A stretch of 55,490 nucleotides of DNA. Source: Clostridia bacterium. GTDB taxonomy: Bacteria; Bacillota; Clostridia; Oscillospirales; RGIG8002. Location of the stretch: NCBI GenBank assembly GCA_017620395.1, contig JAFZQJ010000014.1, positions 1 through 55,490 of the forward strand, read 5' to 3'. Position 1 is the first letter of the stretch. Each line of letters opens with the position of its first letter. The notes beneath the pieces were generated by a model. That model made no database searches. It saw nothing but the letters and a program-made list of their open reading frames with translations, and was not told the origin of the DNA. Shown here piece by piece: positions 1 to 8,953 of the stretch. A program made the translations under genes and the position numbers.

Positions 1-40
1 AGTTTTGAACGAGATGTTTATCGTTCAGGCAAAACAACAA

Positions 41-77
41 AACAGCGGTCATACTTGATGTATGACCGCTGTTTTTT
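41..77. terminator. Rho-independent terminator between convergent genes
   Basis: A 14-bp perfect stem (41-54 with 60-73, arm AACAGCGGTCATAC) closes a 5-base loop and is followed on the plus strand by a T-run at 72-77. An A-rich stretch lies on the other side, so it may also stop the minus-strand acyl carrier/ligase pair that ends at 169. Confidence 0.85.
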
Positions 78-168
78 GTGAAGCATGGGCGGGAAACAGC
101 CGTTCAAAACCCGACTTATCCCTAATTTGCGCGCCCTTTGGCCGGTCTTTCCGTTTGATTCTCGCTTT

Positions 169-393
169 TTACTTATCCAGCAGGTCCAGGATGTCCTGGA
201 TCGTGCGGACGTCCTCGAGCGCTTCGTCCGGGATGGAGACGGAGAACTCCTCCTCGACGGAGTTGGCGAGCTGCGCGAACTCCAGCGAGTTGAAATGCAG
301 GTCGTCGCGAAGGTCGCTGGCGGGCATTATCTTGTCCTTTTCGATACCTATCTCGTCGATAAGTATCTGCTTGATCTTTTCAAAATTATCCAT
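169..393 (-). CDS. Acyl carrier protein
   Basis: A 74-residue acidic protein with the size and helical pattern of an acyl carrier protein. The 4'-phosphopantetheine attachment serine is Ser36 in HFNSLEF; the usual DSL core reads NSL here, an accepted variation in specialised carriers. It begins at an ATG preceded by AGGTG. It lies 16 bases downstream of an acyl-activating ligase on the same strand, so the pair is probably one transcript in which the ligase loads an acyl group onto this carrier. That partnership is inferred from position. It is probably not the housekeeping fatty-acid AcpP, because no fab genes are nearby and the core motif is altered. Confidence 0.9.
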   Translation of the reverse strand: MDNFEKIKQILIDEIGIEKDKIMPASDLRDDLHFNSLEFAQLANSVEEEFSVSIPDEALEDVRTIQDILDLLDK

Positions 394-409
394 GGTTACA
401 CCTCTGTTC

Positions 410-2158
410 TTACTTTTTATATCTCTTTATCTTGCGGGTAGTGGTCTTCTCGAACTCTTCCCGACGGATAACCCATTTGGTGATGCGCTTGTAGCCGACA
501 AGCGTCTTGTTGACCTTCTCGACGTCCGCGGCGACGAGTTTCTCGACCGCGAAGGCGTTGTCCGGATCGCAGAGGTTCAGGCGCTTGATGCTTTCGTAGT
601 CCGGCACGATCGTGGCGACGATGGCGACGTCCTTCGTTACGGGGTTCTCCTCGCCCTCGACGATGCATTCGAGGATCGAAAGCTCCCTCGTCAGCACGGT
701 CTCCATCTCCTCGGGGGAGATCTTTTTGCCGTTTTTCAGCACGATGACGTTCTTCTCTCTGCCGGTGACGAAGAGCCAGCCCTCCTTGTCGAGGTAGCCC
801 AGGTCGCCGCTGTGGAACCAGCCGTTCTTCATAACGGCGGCGGTCGCTTCAGGATCCTTGTAGTAGCCGAGCATGACGTTGTCGCCCTTGATGCAGATCT
901 CGCCGACTCCGTTTTCGTCGGGGTTGTCGATCTTGATCCTGACTCCCGTGAGCGCGGGGCCGGAGGAGCCGGGGCGGTAAACGTCGCGGTATTCGGAGGT
1001 GTTGACGGGCGAGGTCTCGGTCAGTCCGTAGCCGGTGCCGATCGTTACGCCCATGTTGCGGAAGGTCGTCTGCGCGATCGGGAGCAGCGGAGCCGCGCCG
1101 CACATAAGGAAGCGCAGTTTGCCGCCGAAAGCCTCGTGCACCTGCTTGAACAGGCGCTTCTCGAGATTCACGCCGACGGCGCCGAGCGCCTTCGTCGCGA
1201 GGATGCCCGCGTCGAGCGCCATGGTTCCGCCGCGCTTCTGCTTTATCTTCAGCATTATCTGCGTATAGAAGGTCTCAACGATCAGCGGCACGGCGAAGAA
1301 CATCGTCGGTTTGACCTCCTGCAGGTCCTTCAGCAGATAGCGGATGCCGCGCGAGAAATAGTTGCAGCAGCCCGCGTAGACCGGCTGCACGAAGCTAAGG
1401 CTGCACTGCAGGATGTGGTGCAGCGGCAGGAAGGTAAGGAAGGTGTCGTCCGGCTGCAGGTCGTTTCTCTGGTCCATAGCCCAGATGTCGAAGCATATAT
1501 TCTTATTCGAGAGCATAACGCCCTTCGCCATTCCGGAGGTCCCGGAGGTGAAAAGCAGCACCGCGAAGGCGTTGCGGTCGATCTTGGCGTCCACGAACTC
1601 GCGGTTGCCGGCGAGGATGCCGGTCGCGCCGCGCTGTATAAGCTTCGGCAGGCAGGGGTCGGTCTCCGATTCCTGCATGCAGATATAGGTCACGTCGCCG
1701 CGGATCTTGCGCAGTTCCTCCATCTTCGCCTTGACGTCGTTGGAATAGACGACGGCGCTGATGTCGCCCTTCTCGAGCAGCGTCGTGAGCTCTTCTATCG
1801 AAAGCTCCCTGTCGAGGTTGCAGACGACGCCGGTGCCGCAGACTACCGCCATCCACGAAAGGCACCATTCGTAGCTGTTCTCGCCGATGACGGCAACGTG
1901 CTTGCCCTTCAGACCCAGCTCGATGAACGCCGTTCCGAGCGCGTCGATCTGCGCCTTGAAGTCGCGGAAGGTGATATATCTGAACTTCCCTTCGCCGATA
2001 CGGATGCCGAAGGCGTTGTTGCCGCCGAATTTGTCGGCGCTGTTCTCGACTATCGCCTTTATGCTTTCCGGCGGCTCGAGGCATTCGGTGTAGAAGCGGT
2101 TTTCCTTTATCTCTTTCCTGCGCGCGGCGGGAGCGTAAAACTTATCCTGACCGTACAT
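410..2158 (-). CDS. AMP-forming acyl-CoA/acyl-ACP synthetase
   Basis: A 582-residue member of the ANL (acyl-adenylating) superfamily, which activates a carboxylic acid with ATP and passes it to a thiol. The P-loop-like motif TSGTSGMAKG is near residues 203-212, the YGLTETSP motif near 376, the hinge-region GWFHSGDLGYLD near 446, and the C-terminal catalytic lysine probably lies in the TRKIKRY tail. The ATG at 2158 has GGAG eight bases upstream. The overall form resembles long-chain fatty acid CoA ligases. The acyl carrier gene directly downstream suggests the acceptor may be ACP rather than CoA; the sequence alone does not decide this. The substrate is unknown. Cytoplasmic or membrane-associated. 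Confidence 0.88.
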   Translation of the reverse strand: MYGQDKFYAPAARRKEIKENRFYTECLEPPESIKAIVENSADKFGGNNAFGIRIGEGKFRYITFRDFKAQIDALGTAFIELGLKGKHVAVIGENSYEWCLSWMAVVCGTGVVCNLDRELSIEELTTLLEKGDISAVVYSNDVKAKMEELRKIRGDVTYICMQESETDPCLPKLIQRGATGILAGNREFVDAKIDRNAFAVLLFTSGTSGMAKGVMLSNKNICFDIWAMDQRNDLQPDDTFLTFLPLHHILQCSLSFVQPVYAGCCNYFSRGIRYLLKDLQEVKPTMFFAVPLIVETFYTQIMLKIKQKRGGTMALDAGILATKALGAVGVNLEKRLFKQVHEAFGGKLRFLMCGAAPLLPIAQTTFRNMGVTIGTGYGLTETSPVNTSEYRDVYRPGSSGPALTGVRIKIDNPDENGVGEICIKGDNVMLGYYKDPEATAAVMKNGWFHSGDLGYLDKEGWLFVTGREKNVIVLKNGKKISPEEMETVLTRELSILECIVEGEENPVTKDVAIVATIVPDYESIKRLNLCDPDNAFAVEKLVAADVEKVNKTLVGYKRITKWVIRREEFEKTTTRKIKRYKK

Positions 2159-2234
2159 TTCTTCATCTCCTAAATTGCGGATATGTGCAGGAGCACGTTA
2201 GCGCGCTCTCCCTCTTTTATCTCATATTGCAAGC

Positions 2235-2263
2235 ATTATACCAAAGTCGGCCGGAAAAGTAAA
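2235..2263 (-). promoter_or_regulatory. Promoter for the ligase/ACP pair
   Basis: On the minus strand TTTACT (2258-2263), a 17-base spacer and TATAAT (2235-2240) form a sigma-70-type promoter about 77 bases upstream of the ligase start. Confidence 0.6.
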
Positions 2264-2322
2264 TACCTTTTTGCATTTTGTGGAGTATTGCACAAAAAAC
2301 TCACACACGCAGACAAATTATC

Positions 2323-2352
2323 TTGACAAACCCGTGCTATATGGAGTATGAT
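2323..2352 (+). promoter_or_regulatory. Promoter for rny
   Basis: TTGACA (2323-2328), an 18-base spacer and TATGAT (2347-2352) give a near-consensus sigma-70-type promoter. The transcript would carry a leader of about 135 bases before the rny start at 2495. With the divergent promoter at 2235-2263 it accounts for the 336-base intergenic region; nothing else is evident there. Confidence 0.75.
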
Positions 2353-2494
2353 AGGTGTGTATGTTATGAATATTTTTATATATAATCGGGAAAAAGCGTA
2401 TTTTCACGTCCGCTCCCGTGATAAAAACTTTCATAAAATCCAAACATTACTGAGCCGGTTTTAATACGGCAACAACAAAAAAGGAGGAACCACA

Positions 2495-4048
2495 ATGCAG
2501 TGGCTATACGCTGCGATAGGCTTTGTCGCCGGCGGCGTCATCCTCGGCGTCATCGCGTGGCGGCTGGGCTTCAACTACCGCAAAAAGAGCGCCGAACAGC
2601 AGATCGGATACGCCGAAGACGAAGCCAAGCGCATCATCAACGAGGCTTTGAAGACCGCGGAGAGCAAAAAGAAGGAAGCGGTAATCGAGGCTAAGGAAGA
2701 GATCATCAGGAACAGAAACGAAGCCGACAGAGAGCTCCGCGAAAGAAGAAGCGAAGTTCAGCGGCAGGAAAAGCGCATCGTCCAGAAGGAAGAGTCCCTT
2801 GACAAGAAGATAGAGCAGTTCGAGCGCAAGGAGGAATCCCTCAACGCCAAGCTCGCCAATCTCGACGCCAAGAACGCCGAGGTCGAGCAGGTCAAGAAGG
2901 CTCAGCTCGAAATGCTCGAGCGCATCAGCGGCTATTCCACCGATAAGGCGAAGGAATACCTGCTCCAGACTCTCGAAGACAAGCTCGTTCACGAGAAGGC
3001 CGTCCGCATCAGCGCGTACGAGGAGAACCTGCGCGACGAGCAGGAATCCCTCGCCCGCGAGGTGCTTTCCGTGGCGGTGCAGAAGATGGCGTCCGACTAC
3101 GTCGCCGAGACCGCCGTCTCCGTCGTGCCGCTTCCCAACGACGACATGAAGGGCCGCATCATCGGCCGCGAGGGCCGCAACATCCGCGCCATCGAAACGC
3201 TGACCGGCGTCGACATCATCATCGACGACACGCCCGAGGCGATAACCATTTCCTGCTTCGAGCCGGTGCGCAGAGAAATCGCGCGCCAGTCGCTCGAGAA
3301 GCTCATCTCCGACGGCCGCATCCATCCCGCCCGCATCGAAGAGACGGTCGAGAAGGCGCGCCGCGACGTTGAAGCCACCATCAAGCAGGAGGGCGAGAAG
3401 ACCGTTATGGACCTCGGCCTCCACGGCATACATCCCGAGATCGTCAAGCTCATCGGCCGTCTGCGCTACCGCACCAGCTACGGCCAGAACGTGCTGAAGC
3501 ACTCCATCGAGGTCGCCAACATCTCCGCCGCGCTCGCCGCGGAAATGGGCAGCGACGTCATGCTCGCCAAGCGCGCCGGCCTGCTGCATGACATCGGCAA
3601 GGCGCTCGACCACGAGTTCGAGGGCTCCCACATCCAGCTCGGCGTCGACTTCGCCAAGAAGCACCGCGAGAGCGACGAGGTCGTCCACGCCATCGCCGCC
3701 CACCACGGCGACGTTGAGGCGAAGACCGTCACGGCGTTCATCGTTCAGGCCGCGGACGCCATTTCCGCCGCCAGACCGGGCGCGCGCCGCGAGAACCTCG
3801 AGAACTACATAAAGCGTCTTGAACGCCTCGAGGAGCTCACCTCCTCCTTCAAGGGCGTCGAAAAGACCTTCGCCATCCAGGCCGGACGCGAAGTGCGCGT
3901 TATGGTACGCCCCGAGGATATCAGCGACGATCAGATGACGCTTCTCGCCCGCGAGATAGCCGCCAAGATCGAGGAAGAGCTGGAGTATCCCGGTCAGATC
4001 AAGGTCAACGTCGTGCGCGAAAGCCGCGCCGTCGACTATGCAAAATAA
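2495..4048 (+). CDS. rny: Ribonuclease Y
   Basis: RNase Y is the membrane-anchored endoribonuclease that starts mRNA decay in many Firmicutes. The 517 residues match the usual length. In order they show an N-terminal membrane helix (about 3-23), a long charged coiled coil (about 30-200), a KH RNA-binding domain with [10 protein letters not shown] near residue 219, and an HD phosphodiesterase domain with [12 protein letters not shown] near 363-374 holding the His-Asp metal ligands. The ATG at 2495 follows AAGGAGG at ideal spacing. It has its own strong promoter. The zinc-ribbon gene begins 30 bases downstream and may be cotranscribed. Confidence 0.97.
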   Translation: MQWLYAAIGFVAGGVILGVIAWRLGFNYRKKSAEQQIGYAEDEAKRIINEALKTAESKKKEAVIEAKEEIIRNRNEADRELRERRSEVQRQEKRIVQKEESLDKKIEQFERKEESLNAKLANLDAKNAEVEQVKKAQLEMLERISGYSTDKAKEYLLQTLEDKLVHEKAVRISAYEENLRDEQESLAREVLSVAVQKMASDYVAETAVSVVPLPNDDMKGRIIGREGRNIRAIETLTGVDIIIDDTPEAITISCFEPVRREIARQSLEKLISDGRIHPARIEETVEKARRDVEATIKQEGEKTVMDLGLHGIHPEIVKLIGRLRYRTSYGQNVLKHSIEVANISAALAAEMGSDVMLAKRAGLLHDIGKALDHEFEGSHIQLGVDFAKKHRESDEVVHAIAAHHGDVEAKTVTAFIVQAADAISAARPGARRENLENYIKRLERLEELTSSFKGVEKTFAIQAGREVRVMVRPEDISDDQMTLLAREIAAKIEEELEYPGQIKVNVVRESRAVDYAK

Positions 4049-4078
4049 TACCCCTCCGGAAAGAGAAGGAGAAGCCGC

Positions 4079-4687
4079 GTGATAATGCGAGAATGCCCCT
4101 TCTGCGGGAACGAGCTTCCCGACAGGAGCCGTGTGTGTATATACTGCGGCGGCACGCTCGGTAACGCCGACGACGCCGGCGCGGCCGCGAGAAAACACCG
4201 CCAGATCGTTCTTACGCTGGCGGCGGTTGGCGTATTCGTCGTGCTCGTGACGGTCTTCTCGCTGCTTGCCACCGTCACTTCCGACGGCGGCGACGACGGC
4301 GGCAACTTCGTCCCCGGCGGCTACGTTTTCTCGAGTCACACGACAAGCGCGAGCCGGACCGACGAAAGCGGCGACGAAAGCAGCGTCCGAAGCGAGAGCA
4401 GCAGGGAAAGCGCCGGCTCGTCCTCTTCGCGCAGAAGAAGGAGCTCGAGCAGCGCCGGAAACGGCGCGGGAAACGACGGAAGCGAAACGGAGACAAGCTC
4501 CGCGGACGTTCCGGACAGCAGCTACAGCTCCGAGCCGGATATCCCGTCCTCCTCCGAGGCGCAGCAGGACAGCTCCTCCTCCGCCGAGACCCCGCCGGAA
4601 AGCTCCTCCGAGACGCCTCCCGAACCCCCGACGCCGCCCGAATCTTCCGAAAGCGACAGCGGCTTCCAGCCCCCGCCGGACGATTAA
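4079..4687 (+). CDS. Zinc-ribbon, single-pass membrane protein with Ser/Glu-rich tail
   Basis: A 202-residue protein of unknown function. A zinc-ribbon with two CxxC pairs (CPFCG and CIYCG, residues 6-25) is followed by one membrane helix (about 42-63) and a long low-complexity tail rich in Ser, Glu, Asp and Pro, presumably outside the cell. GTG at 4079 and the in-frame ATG two codons on (4085) are both possible starts, with GAAGGAG just upstream. Zinc-ribbon plus helix plus disordered tail is common in Clostridia but has no assigned job. It follows rny closely and is closed by a terminator, so cotranscription with rny is likely. Confidence 0.8.
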   Translation: MIMRECPFCGNELPDRSRVCIYCGGTLGNADDAGAAARKHRQIVLTLAAVGVFVVLVTVFSLLATVTSDGGDDGGNFVPGGYVFSSHTTSASRTDESGDESSVRSESSRESAGSSSSRRRRSSSSAGNGAGNDGSETETSSADVPDSSYSSEPDIPSSSEAQQDSSSSAETPPESSSETPPEPPTPPESSESDSGFQPPPDD

Positions 4688-4697
4688 ACTCAAAAAC

Positions 4698-4730
4698 GAA
4701 GCCGCGATGCAGACGCATCGCGGCTTTCTT
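4698..4730. terminator. Rho-independent terminator, probably bidirectional
   Basis: A stem of GCCGCGATGC (4701-4710) pairs with 4715-4724 across an AGAC loop, extended by flanking GAA/TTT. It is followed by TTTCTT on the plus strand and preceded by CAAAAACG, so it can serve both the zinc-ribbon gene and the convergent mtaB. Confidence 0.85.
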
Positions 4731-4745
4731 CATTTATTATTCATT

Positions 4746-5981
4746 TCACGCCTCCGGCGCGACGTCGAAGACCTCGCCGCAGCGGTAGGCGCCCTTGCGT
4801 TTCACGGGGATATACTCGCGCGAGAAGCCCTCGAAAACACCGCCCTTTTCCGTCTCGAAAAGCACGCTCAAGGGGCGCTTTTCCGCTTCCGCTATGACTT
4901 CGGCGCGGATGGCGTTCACGAGCGCGATGAGCTTTTCGCTCCGCAGGCGCTTGATCTCCTGCGGCACCTGATCGGGCATCGACGCGGCGCGGGTGCCCTT
5001 GCGGCGCGAATACGGGAAGACGTGCAGATCGAGCGGACGCAGCCGCCCGACGAATTCGCAGGTCGCCGCGAATTCCTCCTCCGTCTCGCCGGGGAAGCCG
5101 ACGATCACGTCGCCGGTGAACTGCACGTTCGGGATCGCGGCGCGTAGCTTTTCCGCCGCCGAGGCGAGAAACTCCGTCGTGTACCGCCTGCCCATACGGG
5201 CGAGCGTCGCGTCGCATCCGCTCTGCAGCGAAAGGTGGAAGTGCGGACAGAGGAAGTCCATCTTCCCCGCCGCTTCTATGAATTCGTCGGTCAGCAGGTT
5301 AGGGTCTATCGACGAAACGCGCACGCGCTTCGCCTTCCCCTGCTCCCCTATCTTTTTCAGCAGCCCGAGGAAGCTGCCGCCGAAGTCCCTGCCGTAGGCG
5401 GACATATTTATTCCGGTCAGCACCAGCTCGTTGTAGCCGCCGTCGGTCAGCGTGGCGATCTCGTCGAGCACCGCATCCTCCGGCTTTGAGCGCACGCGTC
5501 CGCGCGCGTAGGGTATTACGCAGTAGGCGCAGAAGTTGTCGCAGCCGTCCTCGATCTTCAGGAAGGCGCGGGAGTGCGCAGGGAACGCTTCTATAAACGA
5601 AGAAACGCCGCCGTTGTTCTCGCCGACGAGGACGCTTCTGCCGCCCTTTTTCAAATGCCCGTCGAGCAGGCGGACTATGTCGCGCTGTTCGGTTATCCCG
5701 ATTATCATATCGGCCTCGGGGAAGGCCGCGGCCGCGTCCTCGCGCGTCTGCGCCATGCAGCCGGTCAGCACTATGACGGCGTCGGGGTTTTCGCGCCGCG
5801 CGCGGCGCAGCGCCTTGCCGCTCTTGCCGTCCGCGATCGCGGTGACGGTGCAGGAGTTGATTATGCAAAGCTCCGGCGACTCGCTTACGGCAACGTGTCC
5901 CGCCGCGGTGAGCAGCCGGGACATATACGCGCTGTCGTACTGATTCGCCTTGCAGCCGAGAGTGACGATCTTGTACCTCAT
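4746..5981 (-). CDS. mtaB: tRNA t6A37 methylthiotransferase MtaB
   Basis: A radical-SAM methylthiotransferase that converts t6A37 to ms2t6A37 in tRNAs reading ANN codons. The N-terminal cluster cysteines lie in TLGCKANQYDS, NSCTV and LTGCMAQ; the radical-SAM CxxxCxxC motif is GCDNFCAYCVIPYARG; a TRAM-like segment closes the protein. The KANQYDS form fits MtaB better than MiaB or RimO. The ATG at 5981 is preferred because a GGTGA precedes it by about six bases; a GTG at 5990 would add three residues (414 instead of 411). It converges on the zinc-ribbon gene. Confidence 0.93.
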   Translation of the reverse strand: MRYKIVTLGCKANQYDSAYMSRLLTAAGHVAVSESPELCIINSCTVTAIADGKSGKALRRARRENPDAVIVLTGCMAQTREDAAAAFPEADMIIGITEQRDIVRLLDGHLKKGGRSVLVGENNGGVSSFIEAFPAHSRAFLKIEDGCDNFCAYCVIPYARGRVRSKPEDAVLDEIATLTDGGYNELVLTGINMSAYGRDFGGSFLGLLKKIGEQGKAKRVRVSSIDPNLLTDEFIEAAGKMDFLCPHFHLSLQSGCDATLARMGRRYTTEFLASAAEKLRAAIPNVQFTGDVIVGFPGETEEEFAATCEFVGRLRPLDLHVFPYSRRKGTRAASMPDQVPQEIKRLRSEKLIALVNAIRAEVIAEAEKRPLSVLFETEKGGVFEGFSREYIPVKRKGAYRCGEVFDVAPEA

Positions 5982-6034
5982 AAATATCACCGCAAATGAT
6001 TATACATCTTTTGCGGATATTTTTCAACTGCATC

Positions 6035-6063
6035 TTGAACGCGGGGACAAAATGCGGTATAAT
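6035..6063 (+). promoter_or_regulatory. Promoter for the HPr-like gene
   Basis: TTGAAC (6035-6040), a 17-base spacer and TATAAT (6058-6063) lie about 52 bases upstream of the HPr-like start. Confidence 0.7.
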
Positions 6064-6114
6064 TTTATCATCAGGAGGGCGGAATCACCCGCCCGCGCAA
6101 AGGAGGCGCCTACC

Positions 6115-6342
6115 GTGACAAGAATCAAGATCGCGCTGACGACAATCAACGACGTGAAAGCCTTCGTCGACGCCGTGAGCCGCTGCGACTTCGCAGTCGA
6201 CCTTTCCGGCGGACGCTACACCGTGGACGGCAAGTCCATCATGGGCATATTCAGCCTCGACCTTTCCCAGCCGCTCGACCTGCTCGCCTACACCGACGAT
6301 CCGGCGTTCGCGGAAAGCATGGCTCCGTTCGCGGTCGAATAG
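6115..6342 (+). CDS. HPr-family protein lacking the phosphorylated histidine
   Basis: A 75-residue protein with the HPr-like fold signature: a central DLSGGRYTVDGKSIMGIFSLD stretch that aligns with the Ser46 region of HPr and its IMG(I/V) follow-on. The protein contains no histidine, so it cannot act as a standard PTS phosphocarrier at His15. Similar histidine-free HPr-like proteins are frequent in Clostridia and may have a regulatory role. The start is a GTG at 6115 with AAAGGAGG eight bases upstream; reading further upstream would pass through the promoter. It lies 58 bases before the carboxypeptidase gene. Function is not known. Confidence 0.82.
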   Translation: MTRIKIALTTINDVKAFVDAVSRCDFAVDLSGGRYTVDGKSIMGIFSLDLSQPLDLLAYTDDPAFAESMAPFAVE

Positions 6343-6400
6343 TGTTAGCGGGGCCGCCGCCGGCATATATATTCTCTGAAACCGAAAGGAGAGGATATAT

Positions 6401-7540
6401 ATGTTGAAAAAACTGACGGCGGTATTTCTCTCGCTGCTGCTCGCGAACGCGGGAGTCCCGTTCGCGCAGGCGCGGGATTACCCCGACCTCGCGCTCGACT
6501 GCCGCGCCGCGCTGCTGATGGAATACGAGAGCGGCGAGGTGCTTTACGCCCGCGCGGAGCACGAACGGATGCCGATGGCGAGCGTCACGAAGATAATGAG
6601 CGTGCTGCTCGCGGCCGAGGCGCTCGAGGCGGGCGAGATCTCGCTCGACGATACCGTTACCGTGAGTACGCACGCGTCCTCGATGGGCGGCAGCCAGATA
6701 TACCTGCGCGAAAACGAGCAGATGCCGCTGCGCGATATTCTCAAAAGCGTCGTCGTCGCTTCCGCGAATGACGCCTGCGTTGCGCTCGGCGAGCACGTCG
6801 CAGGCAGCGAGGACGAGTTCGTCGCGCGTATGAACCGCCGCGCCGCGGAGCTCGGAATGACGGACACGAACTTCGTCAACTGCACGGGGCTCGACGCGGA
6901 GGGGCATTACAGCAGCGCCTACGATATCGCGCTGATGAGCCGCGAGCTGCTCGGACACGAGCTTATCTTCGACTATTCGACCATATGGACCGACTCAGTG
7001 CGCGGCGGCGAATTCGGGCTGACGAACACAAACAAGCTGATACGCTTTTACCAAGGCGCGAACGGGCTGAAGACCGGCTCCACAGACGGCGCGAAATACT
7101 GCGTTTCCGCCGCCGCGAAGCGCGACGGGATGCAGCTGATCGCCGTCGTGCTCGGCAGCTCCTCCGGCACGGCGCGTTTCGACGCCGCGAAGGCGATGCT
7201 GAACTACGGCTTCGCGAACTACCGCCTGCTCCCGCTGGAGAAGCCCGAAATACCTCCCGTCGCCGTCAGAGGCGGCGTGAAGGAGCAGGTCGCCGCGGAC
7301 GCCGTTATTCCGAAAAGCCTGCTCGTCGAAAAGTCCTTTTCAAAACGGCCGGAATGCACGGCAGAGCTCCCCGAATATCTCGAGGCGCCCGTCGAGGCGG
7401 GCGACGAGATCGGCGCGCTGATCTGGACCGCGGGCGGCGAGACCGTCTATTCCTCCGGCATATACGCGGCCGAAACGGTCGAGGAACGCGGCTACGGCTT
7501 CTGCCTGCTGGAGCTGCTGAAAAAGTTTATAATGCTCTGA
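6401..7540 (+). CDS. D-alanyl-D-alanine carboxypeptidase (PBP5/DacF type)
   Basis: A serine-type D,D-carboxypeptidase of peptidase family S11 that trims the terminal D-alanine from peptidoglycan stem peptides. An N-terminal signal peptide (about 1-24) is followed by all three penicillin-binding motifs: SVTK (Ser61, Lys64), SAN (121-123) and KTG (224-226). A C-terminal beta-rich PBP5 domain covers about 270-365, ending in a short hydrophobic/basic stretch that may bind the membrane. Length 379 is typical. GAAAGGAG precedes the ATG. Acts outside the membrane. The symbol could be dacA, dacB or dacF; sequence alone does not separate them. Confidence 0.94.
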   Translation: MLKKLTAVFLSLLLANAGVPFAQARDYPDLALDCRAALLMEYESGEVLYARAEHERMPMASVTKIMSVLLAAEALEAGEISLDDTVTVSTHASSMGGSQIYLRENEQMPLRDILKSVVVASANDACVALGEHVAGSEDEFVARMNRRAAELGMTDTNFVNCTGLDAEGHYSSAYDIALMSRELLGHELIFDYSTIWTDSVRGGEFGLTNTNKLIRFYQGANGLKTGSTDGAKYCVSAAAKRDGMQLIAVVLGSSSGTARFDAAKAMLNYGFANYRLLPLEKPEIPPVAVRGGVKEQVAADAVIPKSLLVEKSFSKRPECTAELPEYLEAPVEAGDEIGALIWTAGGETVYSSGIYAAETVEERGYGFCLLELLKKFIML

Positions 7541-7570
7541 TATAATTCTCAAAAGCAAAGGATGGTAAAA

Positions 7571-8881
7571 ATGATCAAGACCGACCTTACCTTCATCGGC
7601 GATGAAGCGAAAAGACTCATCGAAAGGCTCCGTCCGGAGGGCGACGACGCCGTCGCCACGCTCGAACGCGGCATCGGCAGGGGCAACGGTTTCCTCGGCT
7701 GGCAGGAGCTCCCCTTCAACTACGACAGAAACGAGGTACGCCGCATAAAGGCCGCCGCCGAACGCATCAGAGAGCACGCGGAGGTCTTCGTCGTCATCGG
7801 CATCGGCGGCTCCTACCTCGGAGCGCGCGCCGTCATCGAGGCGATTAAGGGAACCTACCACAACGAGCTCTGCGAAGGGCCGAAGATCTACTTCGCCGGC
7901 AACTCCGTCAGCGCGGACGCGCTCAACGAGCTGCTCGACATATGCCGCGACAAGGATTTCTGCATCAACGTCATCTCCAAATCCGGCACCACGACTGAAC
8001 CCGGCGTTGCGTTCCGCGCCTTCTTCCGCCTGCTGACGGAGAAGTACGGGACCGCCGCCGACAGGCGCATCTTCGTCACCACCGACAGATCGCGCGGCGC
8101 ACTGAAGGAGCTGACTAACCGCAAGGGCTGGGAAAGCTTCGTCGTTCCGGACGACGTCGGCGGCAGATTCTCCGTGCTCTCCGCAGTCGGACTGCTCCCG
8201 ATCGCCGTCGCCGGCTGCGATATCGACGAGCTGCTCCGCGGCGCCGCCGACTCCGCCAACGCGCAGCGTGGCGTCGGCACGCAGGCCGAGGAGTACGCGC
8301 TCGCGCGTTACGCGATGCTCAACCTCGGCAAGAGCATTGAGATAATGGTAAGCTACGAGCCGCGGCTGACGATGTTCGCCGAATGGTTCAAGCAGCTTTA
8401 CGGCGAGAGCGAGGGCAAGGAAGGCAGAGGTCTCTTCCCCGCCGCCTGCGCCTTCTCCACCGACCTGCATTCGATGGGACAGTATATCCAGGACGGCCAG
8501 CGCATCATGTTCGAGACCGTCCTGTCGATAGAGAACTCCGCGACCGACTACGACCTCGGCGCGAGCAACGACGGCATCGCCTTCCTCAACGGGAAGAAGG
8601 TCTCCTTCGTCAACCGCATGGCGCAGCAGGGCACGATACTCGCCCACTGCGACGGCGGCGTCCCGAACGTAGTCATCCGCGTCGAGAAGCTCGACGAATA
8701 CAACGTCGGCGCGCTGGTATACTTCTTCGAGAAGGCGTGCGGCATTTCCGCCTACATGCTCGGCGTCAACCCCTTCGACCAGCCCGGCGTGGAAAGCTAT
8801 AAGAAGAATATGTTCGCGCTGCTCGGCAAGCCCGGTTTCGAGGAGCTTCGTGAAGATTTGAACAAAAGATTGAGAAATTAG
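7571..8881 (+). CDS. pgi: Glucose-6-phosphate isomerase
   Basis: Interconverts glucose 6-phosphate and fructose 6-phosphate in glycolysis and gluconeogenesis, in the cytoplasm. The protein of 436 residues has the compact Firmicute form. GIGGSYLGARAV (about 77-88), the phosphate-binding SKSGTTTEP (about 136-144) and VPDDVGGRFSVLSAVG (about 190-205) are clear. The ATG at 7571 is chosen because AAAGGA at 7557-7562 sits eight bases before it; an upstream ATG at 7562 overlaps that site. It lies 30 bases after the carboxypeptidase gene and may be read with it. Confidence 0.97.
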   Translation: MIKTDLTFIGDEAKRLIERLRPEGDDAVATLERGIGRGNGFLGWQELPFNYDRNEVRRIKAAAERIREHAEVFVVIGIGGSYLGARAVIEAIKGTYHNELCEGPKIYFAGNSVSADALNELLDICRDKDFCINVISKSGTTTEPGVAFRAFFRLLTEKYGTAADRRIFVTTDRSRGALKELTNRKGWESFVVPDDVGGRFSVLSAVGLLPIAVAGCDIDELLRGAADSANAQRGVGTQAEEYALARYAMLNLGKSIEIMVSYEPRLTMFAEWFKQLYGESEGKEGRGLFPAACAFSTDLHSMGQYIQDGQRIMFETVLSIENSATDYDLGASNDGIAFLNGKKVSFVNRMAQQGTILAHCDGGVPNVVIRVEKLDEYNVGALVYFFEKACGISAYMLGVNPFDQPGVESYKKNMFALLGKPGFEELREDLNKRLRN

Positions 8882-8892
8882 GGTGAAACCCC

Positions 8893-8921
8893 TTGAAAAG
8901 CTCCCGATGATAATGTATAAT
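8893..8921 (+). promoter_or_regulatory. Promoter for the small P-loop gene
   Basis: TTGAAA (8893-8898), a 17-base spacer and TATAAT (8916-8921), about 32 bases upstream of the ATG at 8954. Confidence 0.75.
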
Positions 8922-8953
8922 ATAATCATCAAGCAACAAAGGAGTGATCCGTT

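Noticed and set aside
62-2173. Long open frame on the plus strand opposite the acyl ligase and ACP
   Set aside because: It is antisense to two well-recognised genes, has no ribosome site and its translation is low-complexity (Asp/Val/Leu/Arg-rich), as expected from opposite-strand reading of a high-GC gene.
2504-4693. Long minus-strand open frame opposite rny and the zinc-ribbon gene
   Set aside because: Antisense to rny; composition is Arg/Gly/Val/Ala-rich and no domain is seen. GC-rich codon structure explains the lack of stops.
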